From assembly GCA_003024985.2 (NCBI GenBank), contig PXIH01S0029145.1: 10,866 nt of DNA. One strand, given 5' to 3'. Each line of letters starts with the position of its first letter. The first letter of the stretch is position 1. Shown piece after piece: positions 1 to 6,921 of the stretch. The notes under the pieces were generated by a model, which was not told the origin of the DNA, made no database searches, and saw only the letters and a program-made list of their open reading frames with translations. A program made the translations under genes and the position numbers. Source of the DNA: Euperipatoides rowelli. Its lineage: Eukaryota; Onychophora; Udeonychophora; Euonychophora; Peripatopsidae.

Positions 1-309
1 TAGACCTCTAGGGTAACACCAATTTCAAACTTGAACTTAATCGGAACATTTTTAAAAAAATAGATTTTTGGGCCCCCCCTTCCCTAACACCCCCCCCATG
101 TGACCACCTAGGACCTTGACCTTTTATATACTATACATATTCTAGAACTCTAGTGTAACACAAATTTCAAATTAATTGGAGCATTTTAAAAAGTTTAGAT
201 TTTTTTGGACCCCCCCCCCCTTCCCTAGTAACCCATGTAACCACCTAGGAACTTGAACTTTTATATACATATTCTAGACCTCTATGGGAACACCAATTTC
301 AAATTTCAA
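1..309. repeat. Satellite-like tandem repeat, about 2.3 copies, 132-142 bp unit
   Basis: Three successive copies start at 1, 143 and 275 with the same motif, TAGACCTCTAGGGTAACACC or close variants, followed by an AATTTCAA stretch, a T-run, a C-rich block (CCCCCCC then TTCCCTA), then CCACCTAGGA, CTTGA and TTTTATATAC. The first unit is 142 bp, the second 132 bp, and the third diverges after about 35 bp. The left edge is cut by the window, so the array may be longer. Copies differ by substitutions and by the length of their C-runs, as expected of an old array. No frame is open through it. I do not recognise the family. Confidence 0.85.
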
Positions 310-758
310 CTGGACAAACCATTGGGGAGAAAATTTGGTTTAAAGAATTCAGAATGACAGATATACAGAGAAAATGATGAAGGATGAAAGAAGAATTGAA
401 GGTACCCAAATAAACATCTTATAATGACCACAGTATTTTTTTGGCTTATCAAACCAACAATAAATAAAGATGACTCCAGGATTTAGAAGTGTAGTATTTG
501 AAGTGTTCTGGACTTGGAGATGCAAACAAGCTCCATGGTTCTATTCATCGTTAGGCTTATATCCGCCACGATTAAAAGCAAAATACTTAGCTTATTTTTA
601 TTATAATTAGATATTATTGTCTAAAATACATTTTTGTAGCCTTAAGAAATGAATTGCTCACTAATTTTAACATATAACCTTTGTGTATTGGAAAGTGACT
701 GACTAATCTCATCTTTTTAGGACTTAAAAAAAAAGTGCCGATGTTTTTACTTTGTTTA
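310..758. other. Unannotated AT-rich stretch
   Basis: No convincing exon, repeat or RNA gene was seen. Reading frames are short and of biased composition. A GACTTAAAAAAAAAGTGCC string near 721-739 resembles GTCTGAAAAAAAAGTGCC near 1153-1170, on the other side of the next tandem array, so it may be part of that repeat's edges. Confidence 0.5.
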
Positions 759-1150
759 TCTGTCTGTGCATGCTCAATAGAATTATTGATCCTTAGAAGC
801 CAGAACCACAAAATTTCTGCATTAGACCATCTTTAAAAATCCTAGAAATGCTATGTATTTCAATTTCAGTTTATATGTTGTTGTCCGTTTATCTCTACAC
901 AATATAAATATTAATTCTTAGAAGTTACAAACATCAAATTTTCTGCATCAGGTTTACTTCTAAAAGATCTAGAAATGGTTTGAATTTGAATTTTGGTCTG
1001 TCTGTCTGTGTCCACTCATCCATCTGTGCACAATTTAACTCTTGATCTCTAGAAGCTAAATCACCAAACTATTCATTGGGTCCAACTCTAGAAATGTACG
1101 ATTTTCAATTTTAGTTTGTACTGTCTCTCTGTCAGTCTGTCCATACTTTA
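759..1150. repeat. Degenerate tandem repeat, about 3 copies, ~125 bp unit
   Basis: Each copy contains, in order, a TGTCTGTCTGTG-like pyrimidine/TG block, a TTGATCnnTAGAAG motif, an ACCAnAnTTTCTGCAT-like stretch, a CTAGAAATG motif and a TTTCAATTTTAGTTT-like stretch. The AGAAG anchors lie at 795, 920 and 1051 and the AGAAATG anchors at 844, 971 and 1090, giving periods of 119-131 bp. Divergence between copies is high. An A-run plus AGTGCC occurs on both sides (about 721-739 and 1153-1170). It does not match the 1-309 array, though both carry CTAGA-type motifs. Origin unknown. Confidence 0.75.
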
Positions 1151-1170
1151 AAGTCTGAAAAAAAAGTGCC

Positions 1171-1566
1171 TAAAATAGTTTGCTTGCAACTCGGTCCTAA
1201 TTTGTTGTTGCTGCTCCCACTTGTTCCTTATTTTCCTATTGTTCTTAGATATCAAATTGTCACTGACAGCATAAACTCATCATTTCTCCTCATTCTTAGC
1301 TAATCATTTTTTATAGTTTGGAGTTCTTATAAGCACACTATAAGGAGTAAAATGGCAAGAACTCTAACAGTTGTGGACCTCAAATGTATATGAATATGTT
1401 TAGGACCCAAGATTTGCTCATTTAACAAAATAATTCTTCCACTATACAATGACTTTTCTTGATGTTCCTTAAGTCTTTCCATTATTAAAATAAAAAAAAA
1501 TCATTTTTAAAACTCCTGTTATAGATAACAATAAACAGTTTGTTGGAAAAAATGTAGGTGAACTCA
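1171..1566. other. Unannotated AT-rich stretch
   Basis: No gene or clear repeat was seen. It contains a run of A at about 1491-1500 and ordinary low-complexity AT sequence. Confidence 0.45.
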
Positions 1567-1950
1567 TAGGTGGCACTGCATTCACCAGAATCCAAAATGG
1601 TTCTATGCAAACAAAACAAAAAAGTATATTCTTAATTATTTTTTAACAGGTGCATGCTGGGTAACAATAGGTGGTACTGCAATCACCAAAATCCAAAATG
1701 GCTTCTTTGCAAAAAAAAAAAAGTTCATTCTGCCCTATAGTTTCATAAGACCAAAATCAAATCCCCTATCACTGTATATTCTTAATAGGTGCATGCTGGT
1801 AAACAATAGGTGGGCTGCATTCACCAGAATCAAAAATGGCTTTTATAAAGGTTCAAATCACCTATCACTGTACATTCTTTATTATTTCTTACTAGTTAAC
1901 ACTAGGTGGCACTACATTCATCAGACTCCAAAATGGCTTCTATGCAGGAA
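1567..1950. repeat. Four-copy repeat with a CCAAAATGG core
   Basis: Four related cores start at 1567, 1668, 1807 and 1903. Each reads roughly TAGGTGGCACTGCATTCACC, then AGAATCCAAAATGGCTTCTATGCA. They are joined by linkers that are also related: CCTATCACTGTATATTCTTA followed by AATTATTTCTTA and AGGTGCATGCTGG. Linkers two and three share CTATCACTGTA. Start-to-start spacings are 101, 139 and 96 bp, so parts of the unit have been gained or lost. A single 72-residue open frame crosses the last two copies but is repeat sequence, not a gene. The CAAAATGGC string resembles a YY1-type site by eye only. Confidence 0.85.
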
Positions 1951-2203
1951 ATTGTTCCTGTTGAAAATCACTCACCAAAAGGAATTTTCCAGTATCACAG
2001 TTCACCACTAAATTAGAAATTAGTTGTTCAAGATTTACTTAATAGCACATTTATTTCACGACAGTTAGATTGAATGAGATAATTATCCCTAAGGATACCA
2101 AGGATAAAGTATATTCAACAACAGTGCCTGATATCACGACATTGAAGATACGGCAAGCAGAATCTATTATGTTTGTCTCCGAAGAGATTTTAGAAAAATA
2201 ACA
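1951..2203. other. Unannotated stretch before the Harbinger element
   Basis: Slightly less AT-extreme than its surroundings, with no open frame, repeat or recognisable site. It directly precedes the TAA target duplication at 2204-2206. Confidence 0.4.
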
Positions 2204-2206
2204 TAA
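2204..2206. repeat. Target-site duplication, left copy (TAA)
   Basis: TAA immediately before the left inverted terminus of the Harbinger-type element. The matching copy is at 2949-2951. Confidence 0.6.
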
Positions 2207-2332
2207 AGGCTAGCACACACTAGGAGAATTTTTCTTAGAAGCATCAAAGAATTGTACTCCGAAGGTAAATACTCTCGTTTGTGTCAAAATACTCTAGAGA
2301 AAATAAGACTTCGAAGAGAACTCTTTTATCAC

Positions 2333-2366
2333 TTTCAAAAGTAGACCTCTGGTCTATTTTTTGAAA
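2333..2366. repeat. Subterminal hairpin in the Harbinger-type element
   Basis: TAGACC (2342-2347), a three-base TCT turn, then GGTCTA (2351-2356) form a perfect core stem. It extends imperfectly through TTCAAAA on the left and TTTTTTGAA on the right. Such subterminal hairpins are common in transposon ends and may bind transposase. That role is inferred. Confidence 0.7.
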
Positions 2367-2457
2367 CTTTTCTCCTCGGAGTCAAAGTTCGCAGCCAATC
2401 ACCGGACGATGAGAAGCTGAGAACACGTGACTTGACTTTATTAACTAAAAAATAAAA

Positions 2458-2583
2458 ATGCTGGCCACTCGCTTCGCCATCAAAAACTGGAACGACGATG
2501 AAATATCACTATTAATTCAAGAAGTAGAAGAATATCGCTGTCTGTACAACTAGCACTTAATTGAATATCACAACAAGCCACTA
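2458..2583 (+). pseudogene. Truncated MADF/Myb-like DNA-binding domain of a Harbinger element
   Basis: From the ATG at 2458 a 31-codon frame ends at TAG (2551-2553). Its residues 10-31 include NWNDDEISLLIQEVEEYRCL. This resembles the first helix of MADF or Myb/SANT-like domains: a Trp near the start, an acidic patch, Leu-Ile, then Val-Glu-x-Tyr-x-x-Leu-Tyr. In frame after the TAG the pattern continues with HLIEYHNKPL before a 17-T run at 2584, which suggests the TAG replaced a sense codon. PIF/Harbinger transposons usually encode a MADF/Myb-like accessory protein beside the transposase, which fits this position inside a Harbinger-like element. The remainder of the domain (two further helices) is absent. 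The GC content is higher than that of its flanks. It is read as a dead remnant, not an active small protein. Confidence 0.6.
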
Positions 2584-2600
2584 TTTTTTTTTTTTTTTTT
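2584..2600. repeat. Poly-T run (17 T)
   Basis: An uninterrupted T17 immediately follows the recognisable MADF-like coding remnant, marking where the coding homology ends. It could be microsatellite expansion or a deletion junction. Confidence 0.9.
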
Positions 2601-2838
2601 ATTAAAAATGACGATTCTGCAAGCCATTGGTATCGTATTTAATACAACAGATAAATGGCTTTGATATTTAAAACTGAATCACCACTGCTTGGAAATTAAA
2701 AAATCTATTTATTTTCATGCATACATATATTTAATACAATAATATACAAATCAATTAATGTGGTAGTCATTGAATGTCACTCTCCATTTTTGATAACAGG
2801 AGTACGCACCTTAAAAGATAAAAAACTTTCAAATAAAA

Positions 2839-2862
2839 TAAAATTCTCCTAGTCTGTGTCAG
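2839..2862 (-). repeat. Second internal copy of the Harbinger terminal motif
   Basis: Read on the minus strand, this segment gives CACAGACTAGGAGAATTTTA, which matches the left terminus (CACACACTAGGAGAATTTTT) better than the outer right terminus does. It sits about 90 bp inside the right end. It may be a subterminal transposase-binding repeat or the relic of an earlier end. Confidence 0.6.
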
Positions 2863-2870
2863 ATTACTCT

Positions 2871-2886
2871 TGCGAAAACTTTCGCA
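2871..2886. repeat. Small hairpin near the right end of the Harbinger-type element
   Basis: TGCGAAA (2871-2877) and TTTCGCA (2880-2886) are perfect 7-bp inverted arms around a two-base AC turn, lying between the two copies of the right terminal motif. Confidence 0.7.
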
Positions 2887-2948
2887 TCATTAAAAAACTG
2901 CCAAGTATGAAAACTATGAAGTTTTTCTCTCCTAGTGTATGACTGGCT

Positions 2949-2951
2949 TAA
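2949..2951. repeat. Target-site duplication, right copy (TAA)
   Basis: TAA immediately after the right inverted terminus. It pairs with 2204-2206. A 3-bp duplication alone is weak evidence, but its position agrees exactly with both termini. Confidence 0.6.
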
Positions 2952-3963
2952 TGAGAAATGAATATCAACTGGATGTGTTCCAGGCATGAGTGATGCTCGC
3001 TCATGTAGGAATGTATTAAAATGGTAATAAAAATTTATGAGTTGACCTATATTCTGCCAAAAACTGTACATTGCTAACTATAATGTTATTTTAAATGATT
3101 TTCAATAGTGTTAGACAGACTTTATGATCTTCCTGTATTTATCAATTAATAATAATAATAATTAATAGAAACTTATATTTTTTATGTATAAGAACTTTGA
3201 ATCATATCTGTTGACGACTTTCTGTTTAGCAATCATAGAAGACAATAACCAACTGTTTTAATTATTTTTCTTCCTACCATTTAATGCAAGAAGAAAAATA
3301 TGTCCATACTGCTGAAAACAGACTTTAGAATGTAGATACACATATATTAATGTTATTAAAATTAGCAAGACAGTGTTTTTATTGTTACTAAAATAACAGC
3401 ACTATGTTTATACATACAGTAGCCTATATATTTATATGGACTTAATTGGGAGAATGAATCACATTCACTGTTTATCCTTTCTATAAAAATTTAAAGATGG
3501 AATGTATTGTAAGCTTCATGTTTGTTGAAAAATTAATATGAATATTGTTTTAATGTTAAACATTGTATTAGTGTCAGTCATGAATGGTAGATGTCAGATC
3601 AGTATGTGTTACTGGTTTTGAGGTTTTATGATGTAACAGATGAGAATATTCGAGAAGGTTTTATATTTTTTTTATGCTGATGGATTTGTTCAGAGGTACT
3701 GTATGTAATGAAAAGGAAATCCTATGAACAGTTAGGTGATATGCAAGGTAAAGTGTGTTTTATAAAGGATATACATCTTTATTGACTAAGCTGTGTAAAT
3801 CAATGATAAATTTAGGTATGATTAACGATCTGAAATATTGATACTCATATATACTACAGGATGCATTCAGTTATGTAACATGCATGGATAGATACTAACA
3901 ATTTAATGACCACCAATCGTCTTATTTAAATTCATATTAATTATAATCCAATCATTATTAACC
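2952..3963. other. About 1 kb AT-rich stretch without a recognisable gene
   Basis: No open frame of note, no splice-supported exon and no transposon ends were found. It contains a short TAA trinucleotide run at about 3147-3163. The sequence has a look common to long UTRs or introns, but nothing separates these possibilities. Confidence 0.45.
3147..3163. repeat. Short (TAA)n microsatellite
   Basis: About five consecutive TAA units. Confidence 0.75.
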
Positions 3964-4003
3964 TTATTTGTCTTCAATAAACTTGTTTATTGAAGACAAA
4001 TAA
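3964..4003. repeat. 40-bp palindrome with AATAAA on both strands
   Basis: The arm TTATTTGTCTTCAATAAAC (3964-3982) is followed by TT and then its exact reverse complement GTTTATTGAAGACAAATAA (3985-4003). The 19-bp arms have no mismatch. Each strand carries AATAAA (3976-3981 on plus), so it could act as a polyadenylation signal in either direction if transcribed, or fold as a hairpin or cruciform. Perfect arms in otherwise decayed sequence suggest recent origin or selection. No transposon ends or target duplication were seen around it. Confidence 0.9.
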
Positions 4004-4393
4004 ATATATTGTGGAGAAACCTGATCATTTTTAGCGTATTATTGTGCAGTTATTGGTCTTTCTTTTCATGTGCTTTTTAGAACTTGGAGAAAAAGAATCA
4101 GTGTATAGTGTGCTGCTAAACGACAGTACGAGTGTGCATAACTCATTTACATATTAAATTCACTTTCACTTTCAATAAAAGTATCAGTGTATGGCGCTCA
4201 GTAAAATAAACATTTCTGGGTTTGACAGTAAGCATTCAGTGACAGTCTAATTCACGAGCATGATCTTTTCAAAGACTAGTGATAGATTACCCATTTGTAA
4301 AAAAAAATATGGGTTCAAACACAGCTGCTAGATGTGTTTAGAAAAAGTAAAATGACTTTCTCCAAAATTTAGTGTATCTGATTGCGTCATCTG
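4004..4393. other. Unannotated AT-rich stretch
   Basis: No exon, repeat or RNA gene could be supported between the palindrome and the SINE target duplication. Confidence 0.45.
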
Positions 4394-4406
4394 AATACAC
4401 CAATTA
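4394..4406. repeat. SINE target-site duplication, left copy
   Basis: AATACACCAATTA here is repeated exactly at 5000-5012. The 13-bp direct repeat bounds the SINE and is typical in length for LINE-mediated target-primed insertion. Confidence 0.85.
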
Positions 4407-4616
4407 ATTTTTAAATTAATAATAATATTTCTCACCGAAGTGTGAAACGTCCAACTTTATTTACACTATATACATTTTTTATTTATTTTTTATTATGTTA
4501 CAATGTCGGCTTGTAGTACAAACAGGATCATTCTTCATTTTTCGTTCCAAGGTCCAGAATAAATCCAATTTTATAGGTATACCAATTGTAACTATATAGA
4601 AAGGAAGAAAAAAATC

Positions 4617-4669
4617 CCCGGTGCGTATCAAAGGTGAAAGAAAATTTGTCATTTTTCCAGCACCGGGGC
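4617..4669. repeat. Inverted repeat in the SINE body
   Basis: CCCCGGTGC (4617-4625) and GCACCGGGG (4661-4669) are exact 9-bp complements around a 35-nt loop. They are strongly GC-rich against an AT-rich background, so the SINE RNA probably folds here. Confidence 0.85.
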
Positions 4670-4675
4670 TGTCCA

Positions 4676-4685
4676 GGATCGAACC
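4676..4685 (-). promoter_or_regulatory. RNA polymerase III box B of the SINE
   Basis: The minus strand reads GGTTCGATCC, which fits the box B consensus GGTTCGANTCC/GGTTCRANNCC of tRNA promoters. It lies in a T-arm-like context (CAAGG before, CCTGG after). Confidence 0.75.
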
Positions 4686-4725
4686 CTTGACTCCTTTATA
4701 TGCACTAGCTCCGGTGACAATTATG

Positions 4726-4729
4726 TTAA
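4726..4729. repeat. TTAA target-site duplication, left copy
   Basis: TTAA adjoining the left CCC terminus of the piggyBac-type MITE. Confidence 0.9.
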
Positions 4730-4972
4730 CCCTTTCCACTCCAATGGCGATTGAGAATCGCCATTTTCATTTCCTTGTTTTTCATAATCAATAATTATTA
4801 TTATATTCAAATATGCTTCAATTACTATTTTTTTTTAGTTTAAAAGACTCAAAATATACTTGTCTTTAATTATCCCAACAGATTTTAAAAAAAAAAAAAT
4901 TAAAAGAATAGTAATCTTAATTTAAAAAATAAAAAAAATCGATTTTTCAAATTTAATGTGGAGTGGAAAGGG
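4730..4972. mobile_element. piggyBac-type MITE, 243 bp
   Basis: The left end CCCTTTCCACTCCA (4730-4743) and the right end TGGAGTGGAAAGGG (4959-4972) are perfect 14-bp terminal inverted repeats. They are flanked by TTAA at 4726-4729 and 4973-4976. A TTAA target and termini starting with CCC are hallmarks of piggyBac. The interior is AT-rich with poly-A/T runs and no coding capacity, so it is a non-autonomous copy. A perfect hairpin sits just inside the left end. Perfect termini suggest that it is fairly young. It lies inside the SINE and is therefore the younger insertion. Confidence 0.9.
4743..4765. repeat. Subterminal hairpin of the piggyBac-type MITE
   Basis: AATGGCGATT, a GAG turn, then AATCGCCATT form a perfect 10-bp stem beginning at the last base of the left terminal repeat. 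The right end lacks an equivalent, so the two ends are asymmetric. Confidence 0.9.
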
Positions 4973-4976
4973 TTAA
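4973..4976. repeat. TTAA target-site duplication, right copy
   Basis: TTAA adjoining the right GGG terminus of the piggyBac-type MITE. Confidence 0.9.
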
Positions 4977-4987
4977 CCACTGGAACA
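4977..4987 (-). promoter_or_regulatory. RNA polymerase III box A-like site of the SINE
   Basis: The minus strand reads TGTTCCAGTGG and was followed by TTAACA before the insertion, close to TRGYNNAGTGG-type box A. The piggyBac MITE is inserted in the TTAA directly after it, pushing box B about 247 bp further away. Confidence 0.65.
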
Positions 4988-4999
4988 CCGGAGCTGTAC

Positions 5000-5012
5000 A
5001 ATACACCAATTA
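5000..5012. repeat. SINE target-site duplication, right copy
   Basis: An exact copy of AATACACCAATTA at 4394-4406. It sits at the head side of the minus-strand SINE. Confidence 0.85.
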
Positions 5013-5636
5013 TTATCTTATTTTCTGCTTTCTAGCTAACACAATTAGAATTCAGAAAAAGTTTGAACATTAGTTAATAAATCTATAATTTTATTCATAT
5101 CAGATAACACTAAAAGTTGTAGTATTTTCAATTTCTATCTATTTGTGATTACTTGTGATGTCAGAAGTTGATATTCTTGATTCTACAATATTGTATTTGG
5201 TGTACAAATTTCAGTTTTCTTATAATATTCTACAACACATTTGAATTATGATTGAGAAATGTGGACACACTGCTCTCCAACAAGTAAAAGATGCTTAGAT
5301 ATACAGTATGTCTTGAACTTAGAGTCACCGTAATTATGTTATGAAACTACACACACATTTTAATTATCAACCCATATCTATTAACTAGCATCTTTTAATA
5401 TTAATTATTCCACAGCTCTACAAATAACTACATATTCACAGTGCATCATATGTAATAGATTCAGTATTTCACTATTTAAACCTTTATAAAGTTGAGACTT
5501 AATTATATAACAAGTTAATTTAGCATCAGCTGAAGTGTGAAATTTTTATGATAATTTTATTTATAATAATAAATTTACATTACAGAAAAATTTTATTTGA
5601 AAATTATCCATTTAATTAATATAATTGTATAATTTA
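5013..5636. other. Unannotated AT-rich stretch
   Basis: Very AT-rich, with no exon or repeat that I can support. Confidence 0.45.
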
Positions 5637-5666
5637 TTTATAATGAAATATTCATTTCATTATAAA
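5637..5666. repeat. AT-rich inverted repeat
   Basis: TTTATAATGAAAT (5637-5649), four spacer bases, then ATTTCATTATAAA (5654-5666): perfect 13-bp arms. In such AT-rich sequence this may be chance or a hairpin-prone fossil. Confidence 0.8.
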
Positions 5667-6783
5667 GTATCTATTGTTATGTGTTTAAAAAAATTGTACA
5701 AAATTTAGTAAGAATTTTATTTTATGGCATATTGACTTCTACATAAAAATATTATTGAATTTTTGTTATTTAATAGATGTTCGCATACTTAAATGGTTAA
5801 TACATTGATGGTATTAAATTTATTTATAAGAAAATAAAAAAAAAAACATATATAATCCTTGAACATTATTATTTTGCTTATGCTTAATTTTATGATTAAA
5901 CGATTAATCTTAAAGGGTTACCAAAATTTTACATACAAATGAATGTTTGTGTATTCCCCTTACTAATCTCTATAAGTATGATATATATACTGTAATATAC
6001 TATATAAACTACTTAATTACAAATGCAGTTTTTTTTATATTTTCAATATCTTTTCCAAAATCTGCAGTTTCTATATACCTGTATAACACTTCATATTTTA
6101 TTGTTAAAATTAATTTTAAAGACATCTAAAAATAGGGAGGAGACATCAAAAAGCTTTTACTCTGCTTCACATTTTGCTTAAGGATATCATTGTATTCATG
6201 TTGCCATTAACCCCTGAAGTGGGTCTTCTAATCCATACTCCATTAAAATTTTATTTGCCTATATATTATACTTAGATATTTTATTTTACAAAAAGGCTGA
6301 CTTACATCTTAGTACTTTGGAAAAAAAAAATATGTCGATTATTTTAAATATGATGATAAATTTTTAGTTAATTGACTAATCAGTGGTTCTGAAGATGAGG
6401 GAGGATAAATTCTGTCTTTTGGAGTAAGAAATTGTATCATTTGGTCACTTTATTTTTTTTGGTTTGGTCATTTTGGCACTTTTGAAATAAAAATGCAACT
6501 AAGTAGAAGCGAGATGAGATCTCTAAGCTGATTCGTTAATGATGATATAGTGGGAGAAGAAAAGTCACCCCTCCCTCCTTCCCCACTGATATAATAAATA
6601 TTGAACCTAAAGAATTACTATTCCACAAAATGGCTGAATAAAGATACTAAACGACAATAAAAAAAGATTTACAATTGAAATTTGTGTTAACTCGCATTAG
6701 ATAAATTTGATTAGCAAAAGTAAAAATAAAGTATATATGTTTTTAATTTATACTGATTATATTTTATTTTTCTTATGTTTCAG
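5667..6783. other. Probable intron upstream of the TMEM179-like exon
   Basis: No second exon was found. The 60-codon frame at 5947-6129 has the Ile/Phe/Tyr/Lys bias of translated AT-rich noncoding DNA. The 3' end of this stretch carries a likely branch site, CTGAT at 6753-6757, a T-rich tract at 6760-6780 and the CAG acceptor at 6781-6783, all fitting an intron end. Confidence 0.6.
6753..6783 (+). promoter_or_regulatory. Splice acceptor region of the TMEM179-like exon
   Basis: A CTGAT branch-site candidate (A at 6756) lies 27 bases before the CAG at 6781-6783, with a T-rich tract between. Together they set the 5' boundary of the exon. Confidence 0.7.
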
Positions 6784-6921
6784 TTCACTCCAAGCTGCTT
6801 TTATAGACTGTATAGGGAGTATAGTGGTGACAGGCATGTTGTTTGTAAGTGCCGTCATAGTTACCGTGGGATACAGCAGGTGGTGTAAAGCAATTACCTT
6901 TAGTCCTTATGGATTCACCAG
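6784..6921 (+). CDS. TMEM179: Internal exon of a TMEM179-like membrane protein
   Basis: A 138-bp exon bounded by a T-rich tract plus CAG acceptor (to 6783) and a strong donor AG|GTGAGG (6922 on). It is phase 2 on both sides: 45 whole codons with one base of a split codon at the start and two at the end. The translation begins SLQAAFIDCIGS. It forms a hydrophobic helix at about residues 5-28, then GYSRWCKAIT and a polar loop. Against my recollection of human TMEM179 it aligns with no gap over 35 residues, sharing the A-F start, the V-G turn, and the W-C-x-x-I-T motif that closes the third membrane helix. TMEM179B is a weaker match. The family comprises four-pass membrane proteins with no firmly established activity. 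No other exon is visible in the window, so the gene is partial here. Coding bias is distinct from the flanking AT-rich DNA. Homology is recalled, not searched. Confidence 0.75.

Larger units (their letters stand above)
2207..2948. mobile_element. Non-autonomous PIF/Harbinger-type element, 742 bp
   Basis: The left end reads AGGCTAGCACACACTAGGAG. The right end, on the opposite strand, reads AGCCAGTCATACACTAGGAG, so the imperfect terminal inverted repeats share CACTAGGAGA. The element is flanked by TAA at 2204-2206 and 2949-2951, the 3-bp TWA-type target duplication known for PIF/Harbinger. Inside lie hairpins near each end (2333-2366 and 2871-2886), a MADF-like start of a coding sequence (from 2458), and a 17-T run at 2584-2600. 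There is no room for a transposase and no DDE-type frame, so it would depend on proteins supplied in trans. Superfamily assignment rests on the duplication plus the MADF remnant. Confidence 0.75.
4707..4995. repeat. 10-bp inverted arms around SINE box A, now split
   Basis: AGCTCCGGTG (4707-4716) and CACCGGAGCT (4986-4995) are exact complements. With the MITE removed they enclose a 22-nt loop holding the end of box A. A normal tRNA has no 10-bp stem at this place, so this is either a SINE-specific fold or a sign of a composite head. Confidence 0.75.
4407..4999 (-). mobile_element. tRNA-like SINE on the minus strand, 346 bp, split by a piggyBac MITE
   Basis: Perfect 13-bp duplications flank it. 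Read on the minus strand it has an RNA polymerase III box A-like TGTTCCAGTGG (plus 4987-4977) and an excellent box B GGTTCGATCC (plus 4685-4676). The boxes are 44 nt apart once the inserted MITE and one TTAA are removed. A unique body follows, then a tail rich in A/T and TAA repeats near 4410-4430. Length without the insertion is 346 bp, in the usual SINE range. It encodes no protein and would rely on a LINE reverse transcriptase. Unusual features are two pairs of inverted CCGGTG/CACCGG motifs: 4707-4716 with 4986-4995, enclosing box A, and 4617-4625 with 4661-4669. An 86-codon minus-strand frame here is incidental. The family name is unknown to me. Confidence 0.8.

Noticed and set aside
72-110. 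C-runs in the first array as a functional i-motif or minus-strand quadruplex
   Set aside because: The runs vary in length between copies and look like repeat decay. They are part of the satellite unit and are not called separately.
614-811. 65-codon minus-strand frame
   Set aside because: It overlaps the edge of a tandem repeat and has no domain, splice context or coding bias.
1793-2011. 72-codon plus-strand reading frame
   Set aside because: It runs through the third and fourth copies of the CCAAAATGG repeat, and its composition follows the repeat.
2859-3071. 70-codon minus-strand frame
   Set aside because: It spans the right end of the Harbinger-like element and its flank, so it cannot be one conserved coding unit.
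4479-4739. 86-codon minus-strand reading frame
   Set aside because: It falls entirely within the SINE and the first bases of the piggyBac-type MITE, and the translation shows no domain. It is an accident of repeat sequence.
4676-4999. A functional tRNA gene on the minus strand
   Set aside because: Box A and box B are present, but there is no closing acceptor stem or standard anticodon arm, and 13-bp target duplications surround a longer unit. A SINE explains it better.
5947-6129. 60-codon plus-strand frame rich in Ile, Tyr and Phe, looking like a membrane peptide
   Set aside because: The apparent hydrophobicity comes from AT-rich noncoding DNA. There are no splice sites or similarity to support it.
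6190-6235. TTAACCCC near 6208 as another piggyBac end
   Set aside because: No matching inverted terminus followed by TTAA was found at a reasonable distance, and the following bases do not match the CCCTTTCCACTCC end.
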